From contig CALXUL010000312.1 in assembly GCA_944391635.1 (NCBI GenBank), positions 1 to 21,196 of the forward strand: a stretch of DNA of 21,196 nt, given 5' to 3'. Positions 14,732 to 21,196 of this stretch are shown piece by piece; position 1 is the stretch's first letter, and every line of letters starts with the position of its first letter. Source of the stretch: an uncultured Clostridia bacterium. Its GTDB lineage: Bacteria > Bacillota > Clostridia > UBA1381. The notes under the pieces are model-generated. The model was not told the origin of the DNA, ran no database searches, and saw nothing but the letters and a program-made list of their open reading frames with translations. A program made the translations under genes and the position numbers.

Positions 14732-15979
14732 ATGGAGTATCTTGATAAAATAGGCGCGCGTGCAAAAGAAGCATCCAGGATTTTGGCAAAGCTTCGGCAA
14801 GGCGAAAAGATTGCCGCACTTAAAACTGCCGCGGATTTGTTAGAGGAAAATATGGAGTATATTCTTTCTGAAAATGCGAAAGATATATCATCTGCACGTG
14901 AAAAAGGTGTTAAGGAATCCTTGATTGACCGCCTGTGCCTTACAAAGGAAAGAATCTTAGGTATGTCGGAGGGATTAAGACAGATTGCCAAACTCGATGA
15001 CCCAATTGGTGAAGTTATCAGTATGAAAGAAAGACCAAATGGGCTTATTATCGGCAAGAAAAAGGTTCCGCTTGGAATTATTGGTATAATCTATGAATCA
15101 AGACCTAATGTTACCGCTGATGCGTTTGGGCTGTGTTTTAAGACATCGAATGCAGTTATACTCCGCGGTGGAAGCGATGCGATAAATTCCAATAAAGCGA
15201 TATGCCAAGTATTGCGCGAAGCGCTCGAAAAGTCGAATGTACCGGCGGATGCTGTAATTTTGATTGAAGATACTTCAAGACAGACTGCAACGGAGCTGAT
15301 GCGTCTTAATAATTATCTGGATGTGCTGATTCCGCGAGGCGGAGCAGGTCTTATCAGGTCGGTTGTTGAAAACAGTACTGTACCGGTTATCGAAACGGGT
15401 ACCGGAAATTGTCATATATATGTTGATGAATCAGCTGAAATTGATATGGCAGCAAATATTGTGTACAATGCAAAAACACAGAGAATGGGAGTGTGCAATG
15501 CATGTGAATCGTTGGTTATACATTCCGCAATAGCAAAAGACGCACTCTTGGAAATTTCAAAGCGGCTCTCGGAAAAAAATGTTGAGATACGTGGGTGCAC
15601 AAGAACTCTTGAAATTTTACCCGATGCGGTTTTGGCAACGGAGGAGGACTGGGGCACAGAATACCTCGATGCGATTATATCCTGCAAAATAGTTGACACT
15701 ATTGATGAGGCGATAGAGCATATTAACCGCTATAATACAGGTCATTCTGAAGCGATTATAACTTCATCATATCAGAATGCACAGCGATTTTTGAATGAAA
15801 TAGATGCTGCCGCTGTATATGTAAACGCATCAACGCGGTTTACCGACGGTTTTGAGTTCGGCTATGGTGCGGAAATAGGAATAAGCACCCAGAAACTGCA
15901 TGCAAGAGGTCCTATGGGATTAGACGCACTTACAACAACGAAAAATATAATTTACGGAAATGGTCAGATAAGAGAGTAA
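14732..15979 (+). CDS. proA: Glutamate-5-semialdehyde dehydrogenase (gamma-glutamyl phosphate reductase)
   Basis: NADPH-dependent reduction of gamma-glutamyl phosphate to glutamate semialdehyde, the second step of proline synthesis. The 415-residue length is standard. Visible signatures are YESRPNVTADAFGLCFKTSNAVILRGG (118-144), PRGGAGLI (201-208) and ETGTGNCHIYVD (221-232). The catalytic Cys is C255 in RMGVCNACES, preceded by the NAK of the aldehyde dehydrogenase fold. The C-terminal RFTDGFEFGYGAEIGISTQKLHARGPMGL is also typical. GGGG stands close upstream of the ATG. proB, normally adjacent, is not in the window. The gene is followed by its own terminator and shares a promoter with the stalk-domain gene. 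Confidence 0.96.
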   Translation: MEYLDKIGARAKEASRILAKLRQGEKIAALKTAADLLEENMEYILSENAKDISSAREKGVKESLIDRLCLTKERILGMSEGLRQIAKLDDPIGEVISMKERPNGLIIGKKKVPLGIIGIIYESRPNVTADAFGLCFKTSNAVILRGGSDAINSNKAICQVLREALEKSNVPADAVILIEDTSRQTATELMRLNNYLDVLIPRGGAGLIRSVVENSTVPVIETGTGNCHIYVDESAEIDMAANIVYNAKTQRMGVCNACESLVIHSAIAKDALLEISKRLSEKNVEIRGCTRTLEILPDAVLATEEDWGTEYLDAIISCKIVDTIDEAIEHINRYNTGHSEAIITSSYQNAQRFLNEIDAAAVYVNASTRFTDGFEFGYGAEIGISTQKLHARGPMGLDALTTTKNIIYGNGQIRE

Positions 15980-15984
15980 CATTA

Positions 15985-16012
15985 AAAGATACCGCATTGC
16001 GGTATCTTTTTT
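15985..16012 (+). terminator. Terminator of proA
   Basis: AAAGATACCGC (15985-15995) and GCGGTATCTTT (15999-16009) pair over 11 bp around a 3-nt loop, with further T residues to 16012. Confidence 0.92.
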
Positions 16013-16067
16013 ATATAGCTGTAATCTGGCAGATATGGCATGCCTTTTATGACTATTATAAAAAATA

Positions 16068-16096
16068 TTGCTATTGAAAATAATTTGTATTATAAT
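16068..16096 (+). promoter_or_regulatory. Candidate promoter of the two-component genes
   Basis: TTGCTA (16068-16073), 17 bp, TATAAT (16091-16096), 36 bp before the response regulator ATG. The -35 is weaker than elsewhere in this window. The surrounding stretch (16013-16131) holds only A/T-rich sequence and a palindrome GGCATGCC (16037-16044). Confidence 0.6.
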
Positions 16097-16131
16097 ATAA
16101 TTATAAAAATAATACAAAAGAAGGTGAAGGT

Positions 16132-17154
16132 ATGCTACGGGTAATTGTTGTTGATGATGAGAAGCATATTAGAGATGGTATCGGCAATTTTATCAATAAT
16201 GAGCTTGACGGATTTGTGGTTGAGCATTGTTTTAGCGACGGCGATGAAGCGATAGATTATCTCAAAGACAAGGATACCGATATCGTCATTTCCGATATAC
16301 GCATGTCACGTAAATCGGGGCTTGATGTAGCGCGGTTTATATACGAGAACAAGCCATACATAAAAGTGATTATTATAAGCGGATACCAGGATTTTGAATA
16401 TGCCCAGTCAGCAATTTCATATGGGATAAAGGCATACCTTTTAAAACCCACCGATTTTGATGAATTGACTGATATATTAAACTCGTTTAGAAATCAGATT
16501 GATAAAGAAAAAAATTATCTTGAAAATTTTATGGACAGTTCAAAACGGATTTTTTCTATGATAGTGCAGTCTGATAAAGAAGCCGGTATGGGGTTGATGG
16601 ACGAGATATTTACGCTCGTTGGAGGTTTTGATTATCAGAATGCAAAAACATATATCGTAAGTTTTCTTGAAATATTGAATGATAAAATACTTGCTAACTT
16701 AAAAGTGGATTTAAAGGTTTTGGGTATTGATATATCTGTAATAAAGGAAATAGACGACAGAGAAGAATTATATAAGTTAGCGCGAGAGACGGTTGACAGG
16801 ATTTTTACGGCGCTTGGCAGAGTGGATAATAATGAAAATAATATCCTGCAAAAGGCTAAGAAATATATTGATGAAAATTTTTCTTCCGATATATCCTTAC
16901 AGGATGTGGCGGATTATGTATACCTTAACCCTGCATATTTCAGCAGATTCTTTAAGGTGCATACAGGAGAGAATTTCAGTGATTATCTGCTTGAAAAACG
17001 CATGAAAAAGGCGGCAGAATTATTAAGTGAAAACAAAAAGATTGCTGAGGTATGCACTTGCTGCGGATATAAGAACCCGGGATATTTTTCAAGGACTTTT
17101 AAAGAGTATTATAAATGTACGCCGTATGAATATGCAAGAAAAGTAAATTATTAA
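16132..17154 (+). CDS. YesN-type response regulator, receiver plus AraC DNA-binding domain
   Basis: A 340-residue transcription factor. The receiver domain (about 1-120) has the acidic pair D8/D9, phospho-acceptor D55 in VISDIRM, S83 in IISGYQDF and K105 in YLLKP. A linker of about 115 residues leads to two AraC-type helix-turn-helix units from about residue 240. These contain LQDVADYVYLNPAYFSRFFK and IAEVCTCCGYKNPGYFSRTF, the latter being the family signature. Its partner kinase starts 13 nt downstream, forming the classic YesM/YesN pair that controls carbohydrate uptake or use. The LplB/YtcP permeases just beyond are the obvious target. A ribosome site AAGGTGAAGGT precedes the ATG. CTCCGY in the second helix region is slightly unusual but intact. 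Confidence 0.93.
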   Translation: MLRVIVVDDEKHIRDGIGNFINNELDGFVVEHCFSDGDEAIDYLKDKDTDIVISDIRMSRKSGLDVARFIYENKPYIKVIIISGYQDFEYAQSAISYGIKAYLLKPTDFDELTDILNSFRNQIDKEKNYLENFMDSSKRIFSMIVQSDKEAGMGLMDEIFTLVGGFDYQNAKTYIVSFLEILNDKILANLKVDLKVLGIDISVIKEIDDREELYKLARETVDRIFTALGRVDNNENNILQKAKKYIDENFSSDISLQDVADYVYLNPAYFSRFFKVHTGENFSDYLLEKRMKKAAELLSENKKIAEVCTCCGYKNPGYFSRTFKEYYKCTPYEYARKVNY

Positions 17155-17167
17155 AGGTTGGGGTATT

Positions 17168-18961
17168 ATGAGTATCGCGCATAGCGTGTTTGACAATATA
17201 AAGAATTACAAAGCGAACAGTATATTTGTTAAATGTTTTGTGATAGAGATACTTCTGACAGTCCTGCCGTTTTGTATACTTAGTATGTTTTATTATAGCC
17301 ATGTAAAGAAAACCACTGTTGATACTGTAACAAGCGGGACTATGTTTGCGCTTAGTGAAATAAGTGATATATCGGATACAATTCTTAATGAGTGTGATAT
17401 GATGTGCTCGTATATTGCCAATACCGATAGGGTTCAGATGTTTATGGTGAATGATTGGTTTTTTGAAAGTGACAACCGAACTCTTGGCGAGATAGACGAG
17501 CTTATACGCGGGCTTCCGCTTATATATAAGTATGTTGACTCTGTTTATGTTTATTCGGAATTTAACAATCTGATATATAACAGCGGAAAATGGGGTACAC
17601 CGGAGGAATTCGGTGATACAGCCTGGATGGATGCATATGATAAAGTGGAATATCAGTCCGGAACAGTTATAGCCCGGGCTAAAAACGGTGTATTTCCTTA
17701 TCTTATAACCATAATAAAACCGGTTATAATTAATAAGGATAAAAACGGCTGCGTAGTCTTTAATATTAATAGTGGAAAATTGTTTGAAACTGTATCTACC
17801 AGCAGGTATATTACCGATACAGATATATATCTGGTTGATACTGCGGGGAATATATTGATGTCACGTCAGAACACTGACTTTGCAAAACCGTTTTCGGAGC
17901 TTTTTCCTAATTATATGGGAGATGAAAGCGGCAACTTTGGGTATTTGAATGCTGACGGAGAGGAATATTATATAGCGGAAATTGACTCGAACAGATTTGG
18001 ACTTAAATATATTTCTGCATCTGCATCTTCGAAATATTCTGAAAGTCTCGGAAAGATGCGTTTCCAAATAACTCTGATACTTATAGGCTTGTTTTTATTA
18101 AGTATAATATTTGCTTTTGTAGTATCAATGTTTGTGTATAAACCGGTTGATGAGATTATTGCAGTAATAAAAAATCCTGATGGGTTTGAGGAGAACAACA
18201 AAAACCCAAATGAGCTTAAATATATTGTATCGAACATACTATATAATATTCATACAAATAATGAAATGAGTATAGAGCTTGAAAAACGTTTGCGTCTGCT
18301 TAATCAATCCCAGCTTAAAATGCTTCAATACCAGATAAATCCGCATTTTCTTTATAATACGCTTGAAACCATAAACTGGATGGCAGTTGAGCTGACTGAC
18401 AGCCGAAATAATGTATCGCGCGCAATTATAAAACTTGCAAAAATGTTCCGCAATTCTCTGGATAATAAAGAGTATATAATAAGCATTGCTAATGAGATAG
18501 AATATACTAAAAACTATCTTGATATATTAAAGCTTAGATATGATGATATGTTCAGCATCAAGTGGGAGCTTGAGGACGGTGTAGAGGAATACTCGATTGT
18601 AAAAATCTGCCTTCAGCCGGTAGTGGAAAATGCCGTATACCACGGCTTAAAGCCAAAAGGTGAAAATGGTGAGCTTATAATACGCGCTTCGGTTTTTGAT
18701 GAGTATATATTATTTGAGGTTGAAGATAACGGTGTTGGTATGCAGGATGATGTGCTTGAGGATATAAATCGCAAGCTCCATTCGCGGGAACTTTTTGAAG
18801 GCGGACATATCGGACTTTTCAATGTTAATCACAGAATACGGATTATATTCGGAGAGGAATACGGAGTATATGTAACAAAGCGTGAAGGCGGAGGTACCTG
18901 TGTAGGAATAACAATCCCTAAGTATATATATAAGGAAGATAATGGTAAAAAAAATATTTGA
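17168..18961 (+). CDS. YesM-type sensor histidine kinase
   Basis: A 597-residue membrane kinase. The first membrane helix (about 24-44) is followed by a large extracytoplasmic sensor region (about 45-298), probably of the dCache type. The second helix (about 300-324) leads to a short HAMP-like linker and the His_kinase domain, with H393 in QINPHFLYNTLE as the phosphorylated residue. The ATPase domain has the N-box PVVENAVYHGL (N488) and the G1 motif DNGVGM (520-525), with GHIGLFNVNHRI further on. It should transfer phosphate to the YesN-type regulator encoded just before it. The ligand is probably a sugar or polysaccharide fragment, inferred from context only. GGGG is 4 nt before the ATG. The stop codon lies within the terminator stem. 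Confidence 0.93.
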   Translation: MSIAHSVFDNIKNYKANSIFVKCFVIEILLTVLPFCILSMFYYSHVKKTTVDTVTSGTMFALSEISDISDTILNECDMMCSYIANTDRVQMFMVNDWFFESDNRTLGEIDELIRGLPLIYKYVDSVYVYSEFNNLIYNSGKWGTPEEFGDTAWMDAYDKVEYQSGTVIARAKNGVFPYLITIIKPVIINKDKNGCVVFNINSGKLFETVSTSRYITDTDIYLVDTAGNILMSRQNTDFAKPFSELFPNYMGDESGNFGYLNADGEEYYIAEIDSNRFGLKYISASASSKYSESLGKMRFQITLILIGLFLLSIIFAFVVSMFVYKPVDEIIAVIKNPDGFEENNKNPNELKYIVSNILYNIHTNNEMSIELEKRLRLLNQSQLKMLQYQINPHFLYNTLETINWMAVELTDSRNNVSRAIIKLAKMFRNSLDNKEYIISIANEIEYTKNYLDILKLRYDDMFSIKWELEDGVEEYSIVKICLQPVVENAVYHGLKPKGENGELIIRASVFDEYILFEVEDNGVGMQDDVLEDINRKLHSRELFEGGHIGLFNVNHRIRIIFGEEYGVYVTKREGGGTCVGITIPKYIYKEDNGKKNI

Positions 18962-18990
18962 GCTTTTCTAAAAGCTCAAATATTTTTTTT
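18951..18990 (+). terminator. Terminator of the two-component operon
   Basis: AAAATATTTGAGCTTTT (18951-18967) pairs with AAAGCTCAAATATTTTT (18971-18987) around a loop of about 3 nt, with T to 18990. The kinase stop codon (18959-18961) is inside the 5' arm. It separates the regulatory genes from the transport genes. Confidence 0.88.
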
Positions 18991-19003
18991 CTTTTTGGTT
19001 AAA

Positions 19004-19047
19004 ATAGTGAAAAATTTAGGTAAAAGAGGTAAACATAGTGACAGTTT
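19004..19047 (+). repeat. Direct repeats upstream of the sugar transporter promoter, candidate regulator site
   Basis: ATAGTGA occurs at 19004-19010 and 19035-19041, exactly 31 bp apart (three helical turns), each followed by a loosely similar A/T tail. Between them AGGTAAA is repeated at 19018-19024 and 19027-19033. Position just above the -35 and the neighbouring YesN-type gene suggest an activator binding site; this is inference. Confidence 0.4.
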
Positions 19048-19062
19048 CTATAAATTTTATAA

Positions 19063-19091
19063 TTGAATGAAAATGTGCAAAATGTTATAAT
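19063..19091 (+). promoter_or_regulatory. Promoter of the sugar permease operon
   Basis: TTGAAT (19063-19068), 17 bp, TATAAT (19086-19091). The -35 departs from consensus, which fits an activator-dependent promoter. Confidence 0.72.
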
Positions 19092-19141
19092 ATAAGTGAA
19101 ATAAAGATTAAATATTCAACATAATGCTGAAGGGTGATAGT

Positions 19142-20098
19142 ATGAGTGTATTACAAAAACAAGAAAAGAGAGATGTGGCAAAGCGCGCGTCAAAGCGCAA
19201 GGCGTTTAGGGAAAATGCAGAGCTTTCGGTATTGTTGATTCCGGGGATACTGTATTTTTTAATTTTCTGTTATCTGCCTATGATTGGTATTATAGTGGCA
19301 TTTAAGGATTACAGAAATAACCTTGGGGTGTTTGGAAGCAAATGGACGGGGCTTAAAAATTTTGAGTTCTTCTTCACATCGCAGGATGCAGTAAGAATTT
19401 TTAGAAACACTATCGGCTACGGTATAGCGTTTATAATTCTTGGACTTGTCTGCGCGGTAATAGTAGCGCTCCTGCTTTATGAGGTAAGAAGCCGCAACTG
19501 CCTGAAGTTTTATCAGACGACAATGATACTGCCTCACTTCTTATCCTGGGTTATTGTAGGATATATTACATACATTCTTCTTGAACCGAATATGGGAGTA
19601 ATAAATAAGATACTCGGAATTTTTGGCATAGAGGGATTACAGTGGTATTCAGAACCAAAGTATTGGATATTTATTCTTCCTATTGTAAATATATGGAAGA
19701 CGGTAGGTCTGAATTGTATAATGTACTATGCGGCTCTTATGGGTGTTGACAAGGAACTGTTTGAGGCGGCAACACTCGACGGTGCAGGACGGTTTAAACA
19801 GGTTATCTATATAAGCCTGCCGATGCTGGTGCCTTTGATGATAACTCTTACTATTTTGCACGTCGGTAACGTTATCCGCGGAGATTTCGGACTTTTCTAC
19901 ACGATTCCGAGAGATATTGGTCTTCTTTATCCGACAACGGATATTATTGATACATACGTGTACAGAGGTCTTCGTACCGGAGATGATATTGGTATAACCG
20001 CAGCTGTCGGACTCTTCCAGTCGGTAGTCGGATTTGTTATGGTAGTGGGTACTAATCTTATTGTTAAGAAGATTAACCCGGAACAGTCACTGTTCTAA
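19142..20098 (+). CDS. Carbohydrate ABC transporter permease, LplB-like (CUT1)
   Basis: A 312-residue inner-membrane permease with six predicted transmembrane helices after a basic cytoplasmic start (VAKRASKRKAF). The EAA loop that docks the ATPase is FEAATLDGAGRFKQVIYISL (207-226). The family carries oligosaccharides or aldouronate-type ligands with YtcP as partner. The start at 19142 has GAAGGGTGA about 5-10 nt upstream; an ATG six codons earlier overlaps this site. The partner permease begins 17 nt after the stop. The ATPase is not in the window; such systems often share a single MsmX-type ATPase encoded elsewhere. Confidence 0.93.
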   Translation: MSVLQKQEKRDVAKRASKRKAFRENAELSVLLIPGILYFLIFCYLPMIGIIVAFKDYRNNLGVFGSKWTGLKNFEFFFTSQDAVRIFRNTIGYGIAFIILGLVCAVIVALLLYEVRSRNCLKFYQTTMILPHFLSWVIVGYITYILLEPNMGVINKILGIFGIEGLQWYSEPKYWIFILPIVNIWKTVGLNCIMYYAALMGVDKELFEAATLDGAGRFKQVIYISLPMLVPLMITLTILHVGNVIRGDFGLFYTIPRDIGLLYPTTDIIDTYVYRGLRTGDDIGITAAVGLFQSVVGFVMVVGTNLIVKKINPEQSLF

Positions 20099-20115
20099 GG
20101 AGGGGAGAAGGAAAT

Positions 20116-21006
20116 ATGAATAAAAAATTAACTGTTGGAACGGTCTTAATACATATATTCTTTATATTATTTTCTTTGAGCTTTCTCATACCGTTCATTC
20201 TGATAATATCTGCTTCCTTCACACAGGAGGATGCGCTCGTAGCAAACGGGTACGCACTGTGGCCGTCGGAATTTTCGCTTGAATCATATCAATATGTATT
20301 CAGTAATCCCGATAGGCTGATTAACTCATATAAAGTTACAATATTCTATTCTGTGGTTGCAACGTTTTTGAGTATGATAGTAATGATGCTTATGGCATAT
20401 CCTCTGTCAAGACCTAATTACAGATACCGCAGAGGCGTAACTTTCTTCATATTCTTTACAATGCTGTTTTCCGGCGGTCTTATTCCGTCATACATACTGA
20501 TAACTAAATATCTGCATTTGGGCAATACCGTGTGGGTATATATACTACCGTATCTTGCAAACGCATTTCATATAATAGTTATAAGAACATTCTTCCAGGG
20601 TCTGCCGGACTCTTTGATTGAATCGGCGAAGATAGACGGAGCAGGTGAGCTTAAAATACTGTTTTCGATTATAATGCCGCTGTCAAAGCCGGTTATCGCG
20701 ACTATTTCGTTGCTTACGCTTCTTGCAAGATGGAACGACTGGAACACGGCTCTTATTTATATAAGAGACACAAGTTTGTATTCATTGCAGTACCTCTTGC
20801 AGGAGATACTACGAAATGTCGAATTTATTGAAGAGATGGCGCAAAGCTCACCGGTTGCGGGCGGTCTGATAGATACAAGCAATATCCCGTCCGAAACTAT
20901 CAGGTTCGCAATGTGTATCGTTGCGGCAGGACCGATGCTTATAATTTTCCCGTTCTTCCAGAAGTATTTTGCAAAGGGTCTGACAGTAGGCGCTGTAAAA
21001 GGCTGA
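20116..21006 (+). CDS. Carbohydrate ABC transporter permease, YtcP/LplC-like (CUT1)
   Basis: A 296-residue second permease subunit with six hydrophobic segments. The EAA loop is IESAKIDGAGELKILFSIIM (168-187). Also typical are LSFLIPFILIISASFTQEDA near the N-terminus and the family ending FFQKYFAKGLTVGAVKG. It should form a heterodimer with the LplB-like protein. AAGGAGGGG follows directly on the stop of the preceding gene, so the two are co-transcribed. A 68-nt gap with a small CTGC/GCAG hairpin separates it from the next gene. Confidence 0.94.
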   Translation: MNKKLTVGTVLIHIFFILFSLSFLIPFILIISASFTQEDALVANGYALWPSEFSLESYQYVFSNPDRLINSYKVTIFYSVVATFLSMIVMMLMAYPLSRPNYRYRRGVTFFIFFTMLFSGGLIPSYILITKYLHLGNTVWVYILPYLANAFHIIVIRTFFQGLPDSLIESAKIDGAGELKILFSIIMPLSKPVIATISLLTLLARWNDWNTALIYIRDTSLYSLQYLLQEILRNVEFIEEMAQSSPVAGGLIDTSNIPSETIRFAMCIVAAGPMLIIFPFFQKYFAKGLTVGAVKG

Positions 21007-21074
21007 TAAATTTTGTTTTCGGCTGCGGGTTGCAGTAAAATATAAGTTTGTTTATATAAAGAAAGGGGTAACAT

Positions 21075-21196
21075 ATGAAAAGGTTAAAAGCTATCTTATT
21101 ATCATTGGCAATGCTCGCGGCATTGGTTCCGGCATCTCCGGTATTTGCGGCAGACAGTTCGGATTTTAAACCTGATGAAAACTATGAGTTTGTAGA
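21075..21196 (+). CDS. Secreted protein, partial; probably the solute-binding protein of the transporter
   Basis: Only the first 40 codons are in the window. They encode a clear signal peptide: MKRLK, then the hydrophobic LSLAMLAALVPASPVFA, with a likely signal peptidase I site VFA-AD. AAAGGGG precedes the ATG by 7 nt. By position after LplB and YtcP it should be the extracellular sugar-binding protein. There is no lipobox cysteine in these residues, although Gram-positive binding proteins are usually lipoproteins. The gene could therefore encode another secreted protein of the locus, such as a glycosidase or surface protein. Confidence 0.6.
   Translation, partial: MKRLKAILLSLAMLAALVPASPVFAADSSDFKPDENYEFV

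Noticed and set aside
1..21196. Mobile elements, phage genes, CRISPR arrays or defence systems
   Set aside because: No transposase, integrase, phage structural gene, attachment-site duplication or regularly spaced repeat was seen; gene content is housekeeping and sugar uptake.

Overview
The window reads as chromosomal DNA of an anaerobic, low-to-moderate-GC Firmicute, most likely class Clostridia. The evidence is strong AGGAGG-type ribosome binding sites, several near-perfect TTGACA-17-TATAAT promoters, a phosphofructokinase of the pyrophosphate-dependent type, a type III glutamine synthetase, an OadB-type sodium pump subunit, and a YesM/YesN plus LplB/YtcP sugar-uptake locus. I cannot name the species. 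I see no prophage, insertion sequence, transposase or CRISPR array.

Left part (1-5,350, minus strand): three separately transcribed units. These are pfk; glnN behind a leader of about 197 nt that can fold into competing hairpins; and thiC behind a TPP riboswitch with its own terminator. thiC carries an in-frame TAG inside its conserved EGPGH motif and is called a pseudogene, pending a check for sequencing error.

Middle-left (5,373-10,663, minus strand): a tight operon in the order DUF624 membrane protein, mnmG (probable TTG start), MBOAT O-acyltransferase, SGNH-type partner. It runs without a visible terminator straight into the thiC promoter.

Middle (10,700-14,130): a 32-bp palindrome provides mirrored promoters for the DUF624 operon and for an RluA-type pseudouridine synthase. 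Next comes a variant of the yybP-ykoY (Mn2+) riboswitch with a mutually exclusive terminator. It precedes an OadB-like sodium-translocating decarboxylase beta subunit and a 37-codon OadG-like membrane peptide. A convergent P-loop kinase and a tRNA-Arg(ACG) follow.

Right part (14,225-21,196, plus strand): a small secreted copper-amine-oxidase-N repeat protein and proA. Then come a YesN-type AraC response regulator and a YesM-type sensor kinase, ending in a terminator. A new promoter with 31-bp-spaced direct repeats upstream drives two CUT1 sugar permeases and the start of a secreted protein that runs off the window. The expected logic is that the kinase senses an extracellular carbohydrate signal and the regulator switches on the uptake genes.
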